Below, piece by piece: positions 8,423 to 17,431 of a stretch of DNA of 64,000 nt (within the stretch, counting starts at the first letter, position 1; each line of letters starts with the position of its first letter). The notes below the pieces were generated by a model. It did no database searches, was not told where the DNA came from, and worked only from the letters and a program-made list of their open reading frames with translations. A program made the position numbers and the translations under genes. The DNA comes from Microvirga flocculans ATCC BAA-817 (lineage in GTDB: Bacteria; Pseudomonadota; Alphaproteobacteria; Rhizobiales; Beijerinckiaceae). Location of the stretch: the NCBI RefSeq assembly GCF_000518665.1, contig NZ_JAEA01000001.1:186001-250000 (forward strand), given 5' to 3'.

Positions 8423-10840
8423 TCACACGCCGCTCCGCCCGAGTTCCCGCTCGATATCGAGAATGCGCTGCGTGGTCTTGAGGACCGAATCGGGATTGAG
8501 GCTGATGGAATCGATCCCCAGCCGCACCAGATATTCCGCAACCTCCGGGTAGTCGGAGGGGGCTTGGCCGCAGATTCCCGAATGGCGGCCGTTGCGGCGC
8601 GCGCCTTCGACCGCCATGGCGATCATCTTCAAGACACCCGGATCGCGCTCGTCGAAGTCGAAGGCGACGATCTCCGAATCCCGGTCCACGCCGAGCGTCA
8701 GCTGGGTGAGGTCGTTGGAGCCGATGGAGAACCCGTCGAAGCAGCGTGAGAATTCATCGATCAGGATGACGTTGTTGGGGATCTCGCACATCACGTAGAT
8801 TTCGAGGCCGTTCTCTCCCCGCCGCAATCCGAACTCGCCCATCTTCGCGATGACCCGCTCGGCTTCCTCGACCCTGCGGCAGAAGGGAATCATCGGGATG
8901 ATGTTGACAAGCCCCATATCCTCGCGCGCGCGCTTGAGCGCCGCGCATTCGAGCGCGAAGCCGGCCTCGTAGGCCGGATGCGCGTAGCGCGAAGCGCCGC
9001 GGAAGCCAAGCATCGGATTGGCCTCCATAGGCTCGAAGGCCCGGCCTCCGAGCAGGCTCGCATATTCGTTCGTCTTGAAATCCGACAGGCGCACGATGAC
9101 GGGCTTGGGAAAGAAGGCGGCAGCCAGAGTCGCGACACCTTCCGACAGGCGCTCGACGAAGTAATCGGAGGGCGTCGCGTAGCCCTCGGTCAGGCTCTCG
9201 ATCTGTGCGCGCTCCTCCGGATCGACGCGCTCCGGATGGACGAGAGCCATCGGGTGGATTCTGATGGCGTTCGTCACGATGAATTCCATGCGCGCGAGGC
9301 CCACGCCGTCATTGGGCAGGAAGCTCAAGGAGAAGGCGCTCTCAGGCTCGCCCACGTTCATCATGACCTTGGTGACGGGGCGCGGCATCGCGGACAGATC
9401 GATCCTCTCCACCGAGAACGGCACTGCGCCGTCGTAGACCCTTCCGCTGATTCCCTCCGCGCAGGAGACGGTGACGAGATCGCCGGTCCCGATCCGGCTC
9501 GTCGCATTGTCGGTTCCGACCACGGCGGGCAGGCCGAGCTCGCGGGCGACGATGGCAGCATGGCAGGTGCGGCCGCCCCGGTTGGTGACGATGGCGGAGG
9601 CCGTCTTCATCACCGTGCCCCAGTCGGGAGATGTGCTGTCGGCGACCAGGACCTCGCCGGGCTGGAAGGCGGCGAGGTCCGCCTGGCTGGCGACGATTCG
9701 CGCACGGCCCGATGCGATCCTCGTTCCCACGGCGCGCCCGGTGACCGTCACCGGCCCCTTCCCGGTCAGGCGATATTCCTCGAGCTTGCTACGGTCGATC
9801 CGCGACGCGACGGTCTCGGGCCTCGCCTGGACGATGTAGATCTCCCCGTCGATCCCGTCCTTCGCCCATTCGACGTCCATGGGGCGCCGCATGCCGGCCT
9901 TGGCGCTGTAATGTTCCTCGATCTTGATCGTATGATCGGCGAGAAGAAGGACCTCCTCGTCGCCGATGCAGAACCGGGCGCGTTCCTTCCGGTCGGTCGG
10001 AATGTTGCGTGTGTGCTCGCGGATGCCGCCCTGGGCATAGACCATCTTGATCTTCTTGGATCCGAGCGAGCGCCTGAGAACATGGCGCTTGCCGCTCTTG
10101 AAGGTCGGCTTGAACACGTAGAACTCGTCGGGATCGACCGTGCCCTGCACCACGTTCTCGCCCAGCCCATAGGCGCCTGTGATGAACACCACGTCGGGAA
10201 AGCCGGTCTCCGTGTCGATGGAAAAGGTCACGCCGGATGACGCCAGGTCCGAGCGCACCATCTTCATGATGCCGACGGAGTTCAGGACCTTGAAGTGGTC
10301 GAAGCCGTTGTTGATGCGGTAGCGGATGGCGCGATCCGTGAACATGCTCGCAAAGCAGCGCCGCAGGGCATCGAGAACCTGCTCCTCGCCTGCGATGTTG
10401 AGATAGCTCTCGTGCTGGCCGGCAAAGCTCGCCGTCGGAAGATCCTCAGCCGTGGCGGAGCTGCGGACGGCGACCGTCAGCTCGGACCCGTATTCCTGAA
10501 CCAGCTCCCGATAGGCGCGGCGGACTTCCTCCGCCAGCTCCGGAAAGAGCGGGCAGCTATAGACCAGTTCCCGCGCCTGTCGTGCGCGATCGGCCAGATC
10601 GGTGAGATTGCCCGGGTCGACCGGGTCGAGGATCGTGTGCAGGCGCGGCCATGCGCCGGCCTGCTGCAGCGTTGTCCGGTAGCCCTCCGCCGTGACGGCA
10701 AACCCGTTCGGGATGCGCAGGCCTTTCGGCGTCAGCTCGCGGTAGAGTTCTCCGAGAGAAGCGTTCTTGCCCCCGACGAGGGGAACGTCCTGAATGCCGA
10801 TATCCTTGAAGAACCTGATGTACCGGTAATGCGAGGGCAT
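8423..10840 (-). CDS. ppsA: Phosphoenolpyruvate synthase
   Basis: An 805-residue enzyme that makes PEP, AMP and phosphate from pyruvate and ATP. Order of parts: N-terminal ATP-grasp domain (VGGKNASLGELYREL), the phospho-histidine swivel domain with GGRTCHAAIVARELGLPAVVG (catalytic His), and the C-terminal TIM barrel (CGQAPSDYPEVAEYLVRLGIDSISLNPDSV). The length equals the family norm. CAGGAGG sits 10 bases before the ATG. It points toward hsp20 and shares a control region with ybhB. In gluconeogenic or low-oxygen growth it opposes pyruvate kinase. Confidence 0.95.
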   Translation of the reverse strand: MPSHYRYIRFFKDIGIQDVPLVGGKNASLGELYRELTPKGLRIPNGFAVTAEGYRTTLQQAGAWPRLHTILDPVDPGNLTDLADRARQARELVYSCPLFPELAEEVRRAYRELVQEYGSELTVAVRSSATAEDLPTASFAGQHESYLNIAGEEQVLDALRRCFASMFTDRAIRYRINNGFDHFKVLNSVGIMKMVRSDLASSGVTFSIDTETGFPDVVFITGAYGLGENVVQGTVDPDEFYVFKPTFKSGKRHVLRRSLGSKKIKMVYAQGGIREHTRNIPTDRKERARFCIGDEEVLLLADHTIKIEEHYSAKAGMRRPMDVEWAKDGIDGEIYIVQARPETVASRIDRSKLEEYRLTGKGPVTVTGRAVGTRIASGRARIVASQADLAAFQPGEVLVADSTSPDWGTVMKTASAIVTNRGGRTCHAAIVARELGLPAVVGTDNATSRIGTGDLVTVSCAEGISGRVYDGAVPFSVERIDLSAMPRPVTKVMMNVGEPESAFSLSFLPNDGVGLARMEFIVTNAIRIHPMALVHPERVDPEERAQIESLTEGYATPSDYFVERLSEGVATLAAAFFPKPVIVRLSDFKTNEYASLLGGRAFEPMEANPMLGFRGASRYAHPAYEAGFALECAALKRAREDMGLVNIIPMIPFCRRVEEAERVIAKMGEFGLRRGENGLEIYVMCEIPNNVILIDEFSRCFDGFSIGSNDLTQLTLGVDRDSEIVAFDFDERDPGVLKMIAMAVEGARRNGRHSGICGQAPSDYPEVAEYLVRLGIDSISLNPDSVLKTTQRILDIERELGRSGV

Positions 10841-11000
10841 GATCGCCTTCCTCCTGACCGACGGCGTCCGGAGAGATTCCTCTCGCGCGTTCCTTGAGCG
10901 ATGCCCCGGATGGGGCCCAGGATCCCACTACATGCCGAGGATAGGCAATGCAGATGCCTGATTCACATCGCATTCTCCGCGACGGATCGGCCGACCGGCA

Positions 11001-11014
11001 TTGACTTTCATCAA
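11001..11014. promoter_or_regulatory. FNR/FixK-type box between ppsA and ybhB
   Basis: TTGACTTTCATCAA matches the symmetrical FNR/FixK consensus TTGAT-N4-ATCAA with one mismatch. It lies 70 bases before the ybhB start and about 160 before the ppsA start, so it could serve either divergent unit. Confidence 0.55.
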
Positions 11015-11083
11015 GGCCGAAGAGCCAAAGGAGGAAGAGTTTCGTGGTTCGGGTCGCGGGTCCGGGCCAATGGAGGCTCACGC

Positions 11084-11542
11084 ATGCAGCTTAGATCGGA
11101 TGCTTTCCACGACGGGGCCGTCATTCCCGATCGATACACCTGCGACGGCGCAGACCTGTCGCCGCCCTTGCGATGGGATGGCGCGCCGGAGGAGACGCTC
11201 AGCTTCGCGCTGCTCTGCCTCGATCCCGATGCGCCGCGGGGAACCTGGCATCACTGGGCTGCCTACGACATTCCCGCCGAGATGCGGGAACTTGGACCGG
11301 GTGCGGCTCAGGCGGCTGCGCGGCACGGCTTCCGGCAAGCGATCAACGATTTCCGCAAACACGGTTATGGCGGTCCATGCCCGCCTCGCGGCGGCGGGCC
11401 GCATCATTACCGTTTTCATCTTCTCGCGTTGGACGTCGCGCATCTTCCCATGGCCGGCGACTCCCTCTGCCAGGACGTGGAGCGCGAGGCCCGCAGGCAT
11501 CTGCTGGCCGAGGCGCGCCTTATGGGAGTCTATGAGAGATAG
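11084..11542 (+). CDS. YbhB/YbcL-family (PEBP-like) protein
   Basis: A 152-residue phosphatidylethanolamine-binding-protein relative. Typical motifs are present: RYTCDGADLSPPLRW, LDPDAPRGTWHHWAAYDIP, YGGPCPPRGGGPHHYRFHLLALD. Members bind small anionic ligands, and their bacterial function is largely unknown. TGGAGG lies 8 bases before the ATG at 11084, which decides the start over an upstream in-frame ATG. The P-type ATPase gene follows 21 bases later, so the two are probably co-transcribed under the FNR-like box. Confidence 0.88.
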   Translation: MQLRSDAFHDGAVIPDRYTCDGADLSPPLRWDGAPEETLSFALLCLDPDAPRGTWHHWAAYDIPAEMRELGPGAAQAAARHGFRQAINDFRKHGYGGPCPPRGGGPHHYRFHLLALDVAHLPMAGDSLCQDVEREARRHLLAEARLMGVYER

Positions 11543-11563
11543 CGAGCGGTCTGCGGATCGCCG

Positions 11564-14152
11564 ATGAGGCGCAGGTCCATTCTACCGGGGAGAAGGCAAA
11601 CGCAGCCAAGCCCATCAGACGACTTCTGGTCTCGCTCCGCCGAGGCAAGCTTTGCGTCTCTCCGGTCGGAGGAGCAGGGCCTGTCCGCGCAGGAAGCGGC
11701 CCGGCGCCTGCGGGACGTTGGCCGCAACATCGCGGTCGAGCCCGTCCGCCGCAGGATTCTCGCCAAGATCGGCAAGCGCCTGATCGAGCCGCTGATCGCG
11801 ATCCTGATCGTGGCGGCGCTGATTTCCGGCGCGACGGGAGACTGGGCGAGCTTCGGCATCATCCTGTCCATTCTCGCCATCTCGATTGCCCTCGACGTGA
11901 CGCAGGAACATCGCGCCGAGAAGGTGGCCGAGGCGCTGAAGCAATCCGTGGCCGTGCGCGCGCAGGTGAAGCGCGGCGGCCGGCCGGTCGGCGTGCCCGT
12001 CGAGAACATCGTTCCGGGCGACATCGTTCTGCTTCGGGCGGGCGATCTCGTCCCGGCGGACGGCATCTTGCTCGAAAGCCGCGCCGCCCATGCCAACGAG
12101 GCGCTCCTGACCGGAGAGCCGTTCCCGGTGGAGAAACGGCCCGGCCCCAGCGCGGCGGCGACGCCGGCGGAAGCCTTCAACGCCCTCTTCGGAGGAACGG
12201 CCCTCGTCAGCGGCGAGGCTACCATGCTCGTGGTCGCAACCGGCGCGCGGACCCGCTTCGGCGGCATCGCGGCGGCCCTGCGCTCGGAGGAGCCGCCCAC
12301 TTCCTTCGAGCGCGGGTTGCACGCCTTCGGCGTGCTCATTCTGCGCATCACAGCCTTCCTGGTGCTCTTCGTGCTCCTCGCCAATCTGGCGCTTCACCGG
12401 CCCGTGCTGGAATCCTTCCTCTTCGCCGTGGCGCTCGCGGTCGGGCTCACGCCGGAACTGATGCCGATGATCATGACCGTGACGCTCTCTCGCGGCGCGG
12501 TCCGGATGGCCGCCCGCAAGGTGGTGGTGAAGCGGCTCGCCGCGATCCACGATCTCGGAGCCATGGACGTGCTCTGCACCGACAAGACGGGAACGCTGAC
12601 CGAAGCCAGCATCGACCTCGTGGCGCATCCCGGCTTCAGTGGAGAGGATTCGGAGCGTGTCATCGAATTCGCGGCCGTCAACAGCCGCTTCGAAAGCGGC
12701 GTCAAAAGCGCGCTCGACGATGCGATCCTGGCGCATACGCAGGAGAAGCCTCTCGACGCGTGGCGGAAGATCGCCGACGTCCCGTTCGATTTCGAGCGGC
12801 GACGGGTTTCCGTCCTCGTCGAGAACAGTCGAAGGCGCCTCCTGATCGTGAAAGGCGCGCCGGAGGAAATCCTGGCGCGGTGCAGCCGGGTGGACATGGG
12901 CGACGGCGTTCCGGTTCCTCTCGATGAGGAGAAAAGCGGGAAGCTGCAGGCGCTGCTCGCCGCGAAATCCGAGGAGGGGCTGCGCTGCCTTGGCATTGCC
13001 TGGCGCGATATGCCGGAGGATCGCGCCGCGCCGGCTGCCAAAGACGAGCAGGATCTCGTCTTCGTCGGGTACTGCGTCTTCGTCGATCCGCCCAAGGCAT
13101 CGGCGGCGGAGGCCATCCGCCGCCTGGAGCGCGCGGGGGTGAGGATCGCAATCGTATCGGGCGATGCGGCGCCGGTCCTGCGCCATATCGTCGAGACCCT
13201 GGGAATACCGGCCAAGGGCATGCTGACCGGGGCTGACATCGCCGGGCTTGGAGACGCGGCCCTGGCGGCGCGGGTGGCCAAGGTGGACCTCTTCGCGCGC
13301 GTGTCGCCCGACCAGAAGACGCGGATCGTCCGGGCGCTCCAGGCCCGCGGCCATACGGTGGGGTTCATCGGGGACGGAATCAACGACGCGCCCGCCATCA
13401 AGGCTGCCGATGCGGGCCTCTCGGTCGATGGGGCCTCCGACGTCGCCAGGGCCGCCGCCGATCTGATCCTGCTCGAGCACGATCTGGGAGTCGTAGCGGA
13501 TGGGGTTGCGGAAGGGCGGCGAACCTATGCGAACATCATGAAATACGTGCGCATGGGCACCTCGTCGAACTTCGGCAACATGCTGTCGATGGCCTTTGCG
13601 TCGCTCTTCCTGCCGTTCCTCCCGCTCACCCCCATCCAGGTCTTGCTGAACAACCTCCTCTACGACGTCAGCGAAACGGGCATCCCCTTCGACGACGTCG
13701 ACGAGACGGCGACCAAGCGTCCGCACAGCTGGAACATGCACGAGGTGCTGCGGTTCTCCCTGATCATGGGGCCCCTGTCCTCCCTCTTCGACATCGCGAC
13801 CTTCGTGATTCTCCTCCATGTCTTCGGCGCCTCGGCGGAGGTGTTCCGGACAGGGTGGTTCCTGGAGTCCATGGCGACGCAGATCCTCGTCGTCTTCCTG
13901 ATCCGCACCGCACTTCCGGCTTGGATCAGCCGGCCGAACCGGGCCCTGGTCGCGACCTCGCTCGGCTCCCTCGGCCTCGCGATCCTCCTGGCCCTTTCAC
14001 CCGTCGGCCATTGGCTGGGATTCTTCACGCTGCCATGGCCGATCCTGCTGTCCATAGCCGCGCTGATCGGGGGCTATCTCCTGATGGCGGAGTTCCTCAA
14101 GCGCCTTGCCCTCGCGCCGCAGCAGGGGAGGAGCCACCAGCGCAGGCGATAG
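11564..14152 (+). CDS. MgtA-like P-type (P3B) cation-transporting ATPase
   Basis: An 862-residue P-type ATPase of the inner membrane. It has actuator motif TGEP (183-186), phosphorylation site DKTGTLT with Asp340, KGAPEEIL in the nucleotide domain and GDGINDAPA at the hinge. GLTPELMPMIMTVTLSRGAVRMA (295-317) matches the MgtA/MgtB class, which imports magnesium. The magnesium assignment is by family resemblance. It has about ten membrane helices, as expected. No magnesium riboswitch-like leader is visible; it sits directly behind ybhB, which suggests control by the upstream FNR-like box. Confidence 0.88.
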   Translation: MRRRSILPGRRQTQPSPSDDFWSRSAEASFASLRSEEQGLSAQEAARRLRDVGRNIAVEPVRRRILAKIGKRLIEPLIAILIVAALISGATGDWASFGIILSILAISIALDVTQEHRAEKVAEALKQSVAVRAQVKRGGRPVGVPVENIVPGDIVLLRAGDLVPADGILLESRAAHANEALLTGEPFPVEKRPGPSAAATPAEAFNALFGGTALVSGEATMLVVATGARTRFGGIAAALRSEEPPTSFERGLHAFGVLILRITAFLVLFVLLANLALHRPVLESFLFAVALAVGLTPELMPMIMTVTLSRGAVRMAARKVVVKRLAAIHDLGAMDVLCTDKTGTLTEASIDLVAHPGFSGEDSERVIEFAAVNSRFESGVKSALDDAILAHTQEKPLDAWRKIADVPFDFERRRVSVLVENSRRRLLIVKGAPEEILARCSRVDMGDGVPVPLDEEKSGKLQALLAAKSEEGLRCLGIAWRDMPEDRAAPAAKDEQDLVFVGYCVFVDPPKASAAEAIRRLERAGVRIAIVSGDAAPVLRHIVETLGIPAKGMLTGADIAGLGDAALAARVAKVDLFARVSPDQKTRIVRALQARGHTVGFIGDGINDAPAIKAADAGLSVDGASDVARAAADLILLEHDLGVVADGVAEGRRTYANIMKYVRMGTSSNFGNMLSMAFASLFLPFLPLTPIQVLLNNLLYDVSETGIPFDDVDETATKRPHSWNMHEVLRFSLIMGPLSSLFDIATFVILLHVFGASAEVFRTGWFLESMATQILVVFLIRTALPAWISRPNRALVATSLGSLGLAILLALSPVGHWLGFFTLPWPILLSIAALIGGYLLMAEFLKRLALAPQQGRSHQRRR

Positions 14153-14182
14153 GGCCTCGGCCGATATCCGGTCCGGCGGCGA

Positions 14183-15259
14183 TCATCCGTCCCGCAGATT
14201 GTTGGCGGCTTGCCTGATCATGTCGTACTTCGTTTCGGTGACCTTGAGGTCGCGAAACCAGTTCACCAGGTCCCCCCACGGCTCGTTGAGCTGGCCCAGC
14301 CCCGACACGAAGGCGACGATCGTTCCGACCCTCACCTCGCCCTTCACGACGTAATAGCCGCCCAGCGCGAGAATGGCGGCGATGCCGAGATGGTACATGA
14401 GGTTCATCAGGAAATTCATGCTGAACTTCAGCCGGATGATGCCCATGTTGAGGGAGAACACGTGCGCGACGCGCTCATGCTGCGAATGCCCGTCGGCCAT
14501 TTCCAAGGGCGAAGCTGCGATGACGCCGACGCTGATCTGACGCAGCGCCGCAATCCTGTAGGAAACGCGGCGGTTGATGGCCTTCTGCATTAGCGGCACG
14601 AAGATCAGCTGCGGCGAGAAGACGGCAAAGGCGGCCAGCGCCATCAGAGGCTGGAGATAGACCATGTAGGCGAAGATGCCGATGAGGAGCCCGCCCTGGA
14701 GGACCGGCTCCGAAAGGCTCGCGCCGACGGGATCCGCCTCGTCGATGACGAGAGAGATCTCCACGCCCTGCGTCTCCGCGCGGCGATGCTCGTGCATCAG
14801 GCGGTCGAAATTGTCGAGAAGAGCGATGCGAAGCCAGCGCACGGCTCTCTCGCTCACAAAACCCCGGTAGACGTTCATCGTGAGCTTGAGAATTCCGGCG
14901 ACGAGGGCCACGCCGGCATAGGCGGCGGCCAGGTGAAGGATCGCGCCGATATCGCCGCCTGCGAAGGTGTCGTTGACGATGCGTCTTTGCAGCTCGAGCG
15001 GGGCGATGCCCACCGTGAAGACGAGAACGGACAACAGGCAAAGCCAGATCTGGTGCTTTGAGCTGACGAACAAGACGAAAGCGAGGAGATCGGGGGGAAC
15101 TTTCGCAGGGAGAAGGACGCGCGACCCGCCCGCCTCTCCCGGCGGCTCTTCTCCCGTGTAGGACTGCGCGGTGCCTGGTTGCAACGATGTATACCGAAGA
15201 TCACGGCTGAGACAGACATGAAAACCTTCGCTGCAACGAATGACATTGCGCAAAGTCAA
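14183..15259 (-). CDS. ABC transporter six-helix membrane domain without ATPase domain
   Basis: A 358-residue protein whose body (from about residue 55) is an ABC exporter type-1 membrane domain: six hydrophobic helices and coupling-helix segments such as RRAETQGVEISLVIDEADPVG and AALRQISVGVIAA. It ends before any Walker A, signature or Walker B motif. A stop codon follows and the downstream sequence is the convergent MgtA-like gene, so no ATPase is lost by frameshift there. The start is uncertain: the frame opens with TTG at 15259 and has no ATG before the first helix. Partner and substrate are unknown. Confidence 0.6.
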   Translation of the reverse strand: MTLRNVIRCSEGFHVCLSRDLRYTSLQPGTAQSYTGEEPPGEAGGSRVLLPAKVPPDLLAFVLFVSSKHQIWLCLLSVLVFTVGIAPLELQRRIVNDTFAGGDIGAILHLAAAYAGVALVAGILKLTMNVYRGFVSERAVRWLRIALLDNFDRLMHEHRRAETQGVEISLVIDEADPVGASLSEPVLQGGLLIGIFAYMVYLQPLMALAAFAVFSPQLIFVPLMQKAINRRVSYRIAALRQISVGVIAASPLEMADGHSQHERVAHVFSLNMGIIRLKFSMNFLMNLMYHLGIAAILALGGYYVVKGEVRVGTIVAFVSGLGQLNEPWGDLVNWFRDLKVTETKYDMIRQAANNLRDG

Positions 15260-15332
15260 AGCTCTGGATCGACTGCGGCAGGTCGGATGGCGCGGGCCGG
15301 CGCCTCCTGCCTGTGCGACGCGCTTCCGCCGG

Positions 15333-16082
15333 TCAGATGATGTAGTGATAGCTCATCTCGGCCGCCTTTCCGGCGCCGATCAGGACCACGCCTGTCTCAA
15401 ATCGGTCATCGTTGTTCAGATCGGACAGAAGATAGCTCCTGTCGGTTGTGGCATTGTACAGGAACACATGCACGATACTCGTGCTCATGAACCGGCTCTC
15501 GGCATCGGCGGCAGCGGCGGCGATGGAGGTCGCGGTGGTGCTGGCCTCGCGGTAGTTGCCCCACGTGGCCTTGATGCTCATGTCGATCCAGTCCGTCTGC
15601 GGGTTCCAGTCGGCGATGGTGTCCGCGCTCGTCGTGGTGATCCCGGACGAACCGCGACGGAAGACGAACATGTCGACGCCGGATCCTCCAACGAGCCAGT
15701 CCCGCCCGCTTCCTCCATCGAGCCAGTCGTCGCTGGATCCGCCGTTAAGATAGTCCAGTCCCGACCCGCCATAGAGGTCGTCATAGCCTGAGCCGCCATA
15801 AAGATCGTCGTTGCCCGACTCGCCGAACAGGATGTCGTAACCGTTTCCGCCGACGAGATAATCCTGGTTGGACCCGCCATAGAGATCGTCGGGACCGTCT
15901 CCACCGTTCAGGTAGTCGTCGCCGCTCCCGCCATAGAGAATGTCATAGCCCCAGCTGCCATAGAGATCGTCGTTGCCGCCATAGCCGTAGAGATCGTCGT
16001 CTCCGCCGTAACCGTAGATCCGGTCGCGGGCCTCTGTTCCGATGAGAAAGTTCGGCCAGTCATTGCCATAGATGATAGCCAT
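15333..16082 (-). CDS. Short RTX (calcium-binding nonapeptide repeat) protein
   Basis: A 249-residue protein. Residues 10-140 are tandem GGxGxDxLY-type nonapeptides, here unusually rich in Tyr and Asp (DDLYGGSG, DYLNGGD). These form a calcium-binding beta-roll. The C-terminal hundred residues carry the RTX-associated region (DTIADWNPQTDWIDM) and a hydrophobic end, as in type I-secreted proteins. No catalytic domain is present. No ABC/HlyD/TolC secretion genes lie nearby; the neighbouring ABC membrane domain has no ATPase. It could be a surface or matrix protein. Confidence 0.8.
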   Translation of the reverse strand: MAIIYGNDWPNFLIGTEARDRIYGYGGDDDLYGYGGNDDLYGSWGYDILYGGSGDDYLNGGDGPDDLYGGSNQDYLVGGNGYDILFGESGNDDLYGGSGYDDLYGGSGLDYLNGGSSDDWLDGGSGRDWLVGGSGVDMFVFRRGSSGITTTSADTIADWNPQTDWIDMSIKATWGNYREASTTATSIAAAAADAESRFMSTSIVHVFLYNATTDRSYLLSDLNNDDRFETGVVLIGAGKAAEMSYHYII

Positions 16083-16343
16083 GGATTCCTCCGAATGACT
16101 GCCCCCGATAACGTGACTGGAAGCGCTGCCGCATGTGCAAACGGGCTAGCGCATTCCAGCAAGCCAAGTTGCTTCAACGTCGCATGAAAAGAAGGGAAAA
16201 CTGTGATGAATCGACTAGAACGGCGGCAGTATCTGCGCCGAACCCTGTAGCGCTCACGGCCTCTTCATCCGCACGCGATTTGACGCGATGCATGAAACGT
16301 CTCTAACACTCACGCTTCGCGCAAAAGGCGGGGAGGAGGCGGT
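16083..16343. other. Divergent intergenic region, no gene seen
   Basis: 261 bases between the RTX gene and the MDR gene. An imperfect inverted repeat (CTGGAAGCGCT at 16117-16127 against AGCGCATTCCAG at 16148-16159) is the only structure noticed. GGGGAGGAGG just before 16344 is the ribosome site of the MDR gene. Confidence 0.4.
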
Positions 16344-17258
16344 ATGAAGGCAGTCTATATCGAGCGCTTCGGCGGTCCCGAGGTCCTGACCTATGGCGAG
16401 AGGCCGGACCCTGTTCCTGCCGATGACGAGATCCTGATCGACATCGCGGCTGCAAGCGTGAATGCGGCTGACTGGAAGCAGCGGCGCGGTCTGGATGCCG
16501 ATATCGCGTTTCCGCACATTCTCGGCCGGGACGTATCCGGCACGGTGACGGCCATCGGCGCGGCGGTTACGATGTTTCGGCCCGGGGATGAAGTCTTCGC
16601 GGTCTCCTTACGTGGCAAGGATGGCGGTTACGCCGAGAAGATTGCGCTTCAAGAGACCATCGTCGGGCGCAAGCCTGCGGGCATCCCGCATGCCGAAGCC
16701 GCCGCCATGGCTCTTACGGGTCTGACTGCGGTGAGCGCGCTTGAGGAGACCCTGCGGCTGCAACCGGGCGAGACAATTCTGATCCAGGGCGGGGCAGGAG
16801 GCGTCGCAGGCTTCGCGATCCAGTTCGCCAAGCATATCGGCGCGCGGGTGATCACGACTGCAAGCGCCGCAAACCATGACTATGTTCGCGGCCTCGGAGC
16901 AGATGAGGTGATCGACTACAACGCCGTCGACTTCACCCGTGCCGTCGAAGGATGCGATGCCGCGCTCGATACGGTGGGCGGCGAGGTAGCCGAACGCACA
17001 TTGCGGACGTTGCGCGCCGGAGGGAGGGCAGCCTTCATCGGCGGGCCGGCTCCGGCTCCCGACCGCCCTGACATTGTCTCCCTGAAGCCGCCGGCGACCC
17101 GTTCCACGAAAGCCATGAACCGCATCGCCGAGCTGATCGAGGCAGGCGCGGTCCGCCCTCCGAAGATCGCCCTCTACGAGCTGTCGCAGGCTGTGGACGC
17201 CCACCGGGTCAGCGAGTCGCGCCACTTCCAGGGAAAGCTGGTCTTCAAGGTGCGGTGA
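16344..17258 (+). CDS. NADP-dependent MDR oxidoreductase (quinone reductase-like)
   Basis: A 304-residue medium-chain dehydrogenase/reductase without the structural-zinc cysteines, as in quinone oxidoreductases. It has the N-terminal GroES-like fold (MKAVYIERFGGPEVLTYGE), the nucleotide-binding loop GGAGGVAGFAIQFAKHIGA and the C-terminal 'RVSESRHFQGKLVFKV'. It reduces activated double bonds or quinones with NADPH; the substrate is unknown. It precedes the racemase-like pair by 170 bases and may be the first gene of the catabolic island. Confidence 0.85.
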   Translation: MKAVYIERFGGPEVLTYGERPDPVPADDEILIDIAAASVNAADWKQRRGLDADIAFPHILGRDVSGTVTAIGAAVTMFRPGDEVFAVSLRGKDGGYAEKIALQETIVGRKPAGIPHAEAAAMALTGLTAVSALEETLRLQPGETILIQGGAGGVAGFAIQFAKHIGARVITTASAANHDYVRGLGADEVIDYNAVDFTRAVEGCDAALDTVGGEVAERTLRTLRAGGRAAFIGGPAPAPDRPDIVSLKPPATRSTKAMNRIAELIEAGAVRPPKIALYELSQAVDAHRVSESRHFQGKLVFKVR

Positions 17259-17431
17259 ATCCTCATGATATTCCTGGGCCATGCCGCAGCGCGGCTCATG
17301 AAGGACGCCCTGTCACCATGCCGGGGGACAGACGAGGGTGAATGGCGCTCTTACGCTCGAAAGTGTCAATGATGTAATGCAGGCCGTTTGGCCTGTGACA
17401 GCGCACGTGAGATGCGCGACAGGGTGGTTCG

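Noticed and set aside
15333-15910. RTX repeat DNA as a CRISPR or satellite array
   Set aside because: The periodicity is 27 bases of coding nonapeptide repeats with degenerate sequence and no spacers.
17281-17431. Hairpin CAGGCC-GTTT-GGCCTG before the first racemase-like gene as a terminator
   Set aside because: Only 6-bp arms and no T run; it may be chance or a small operator.
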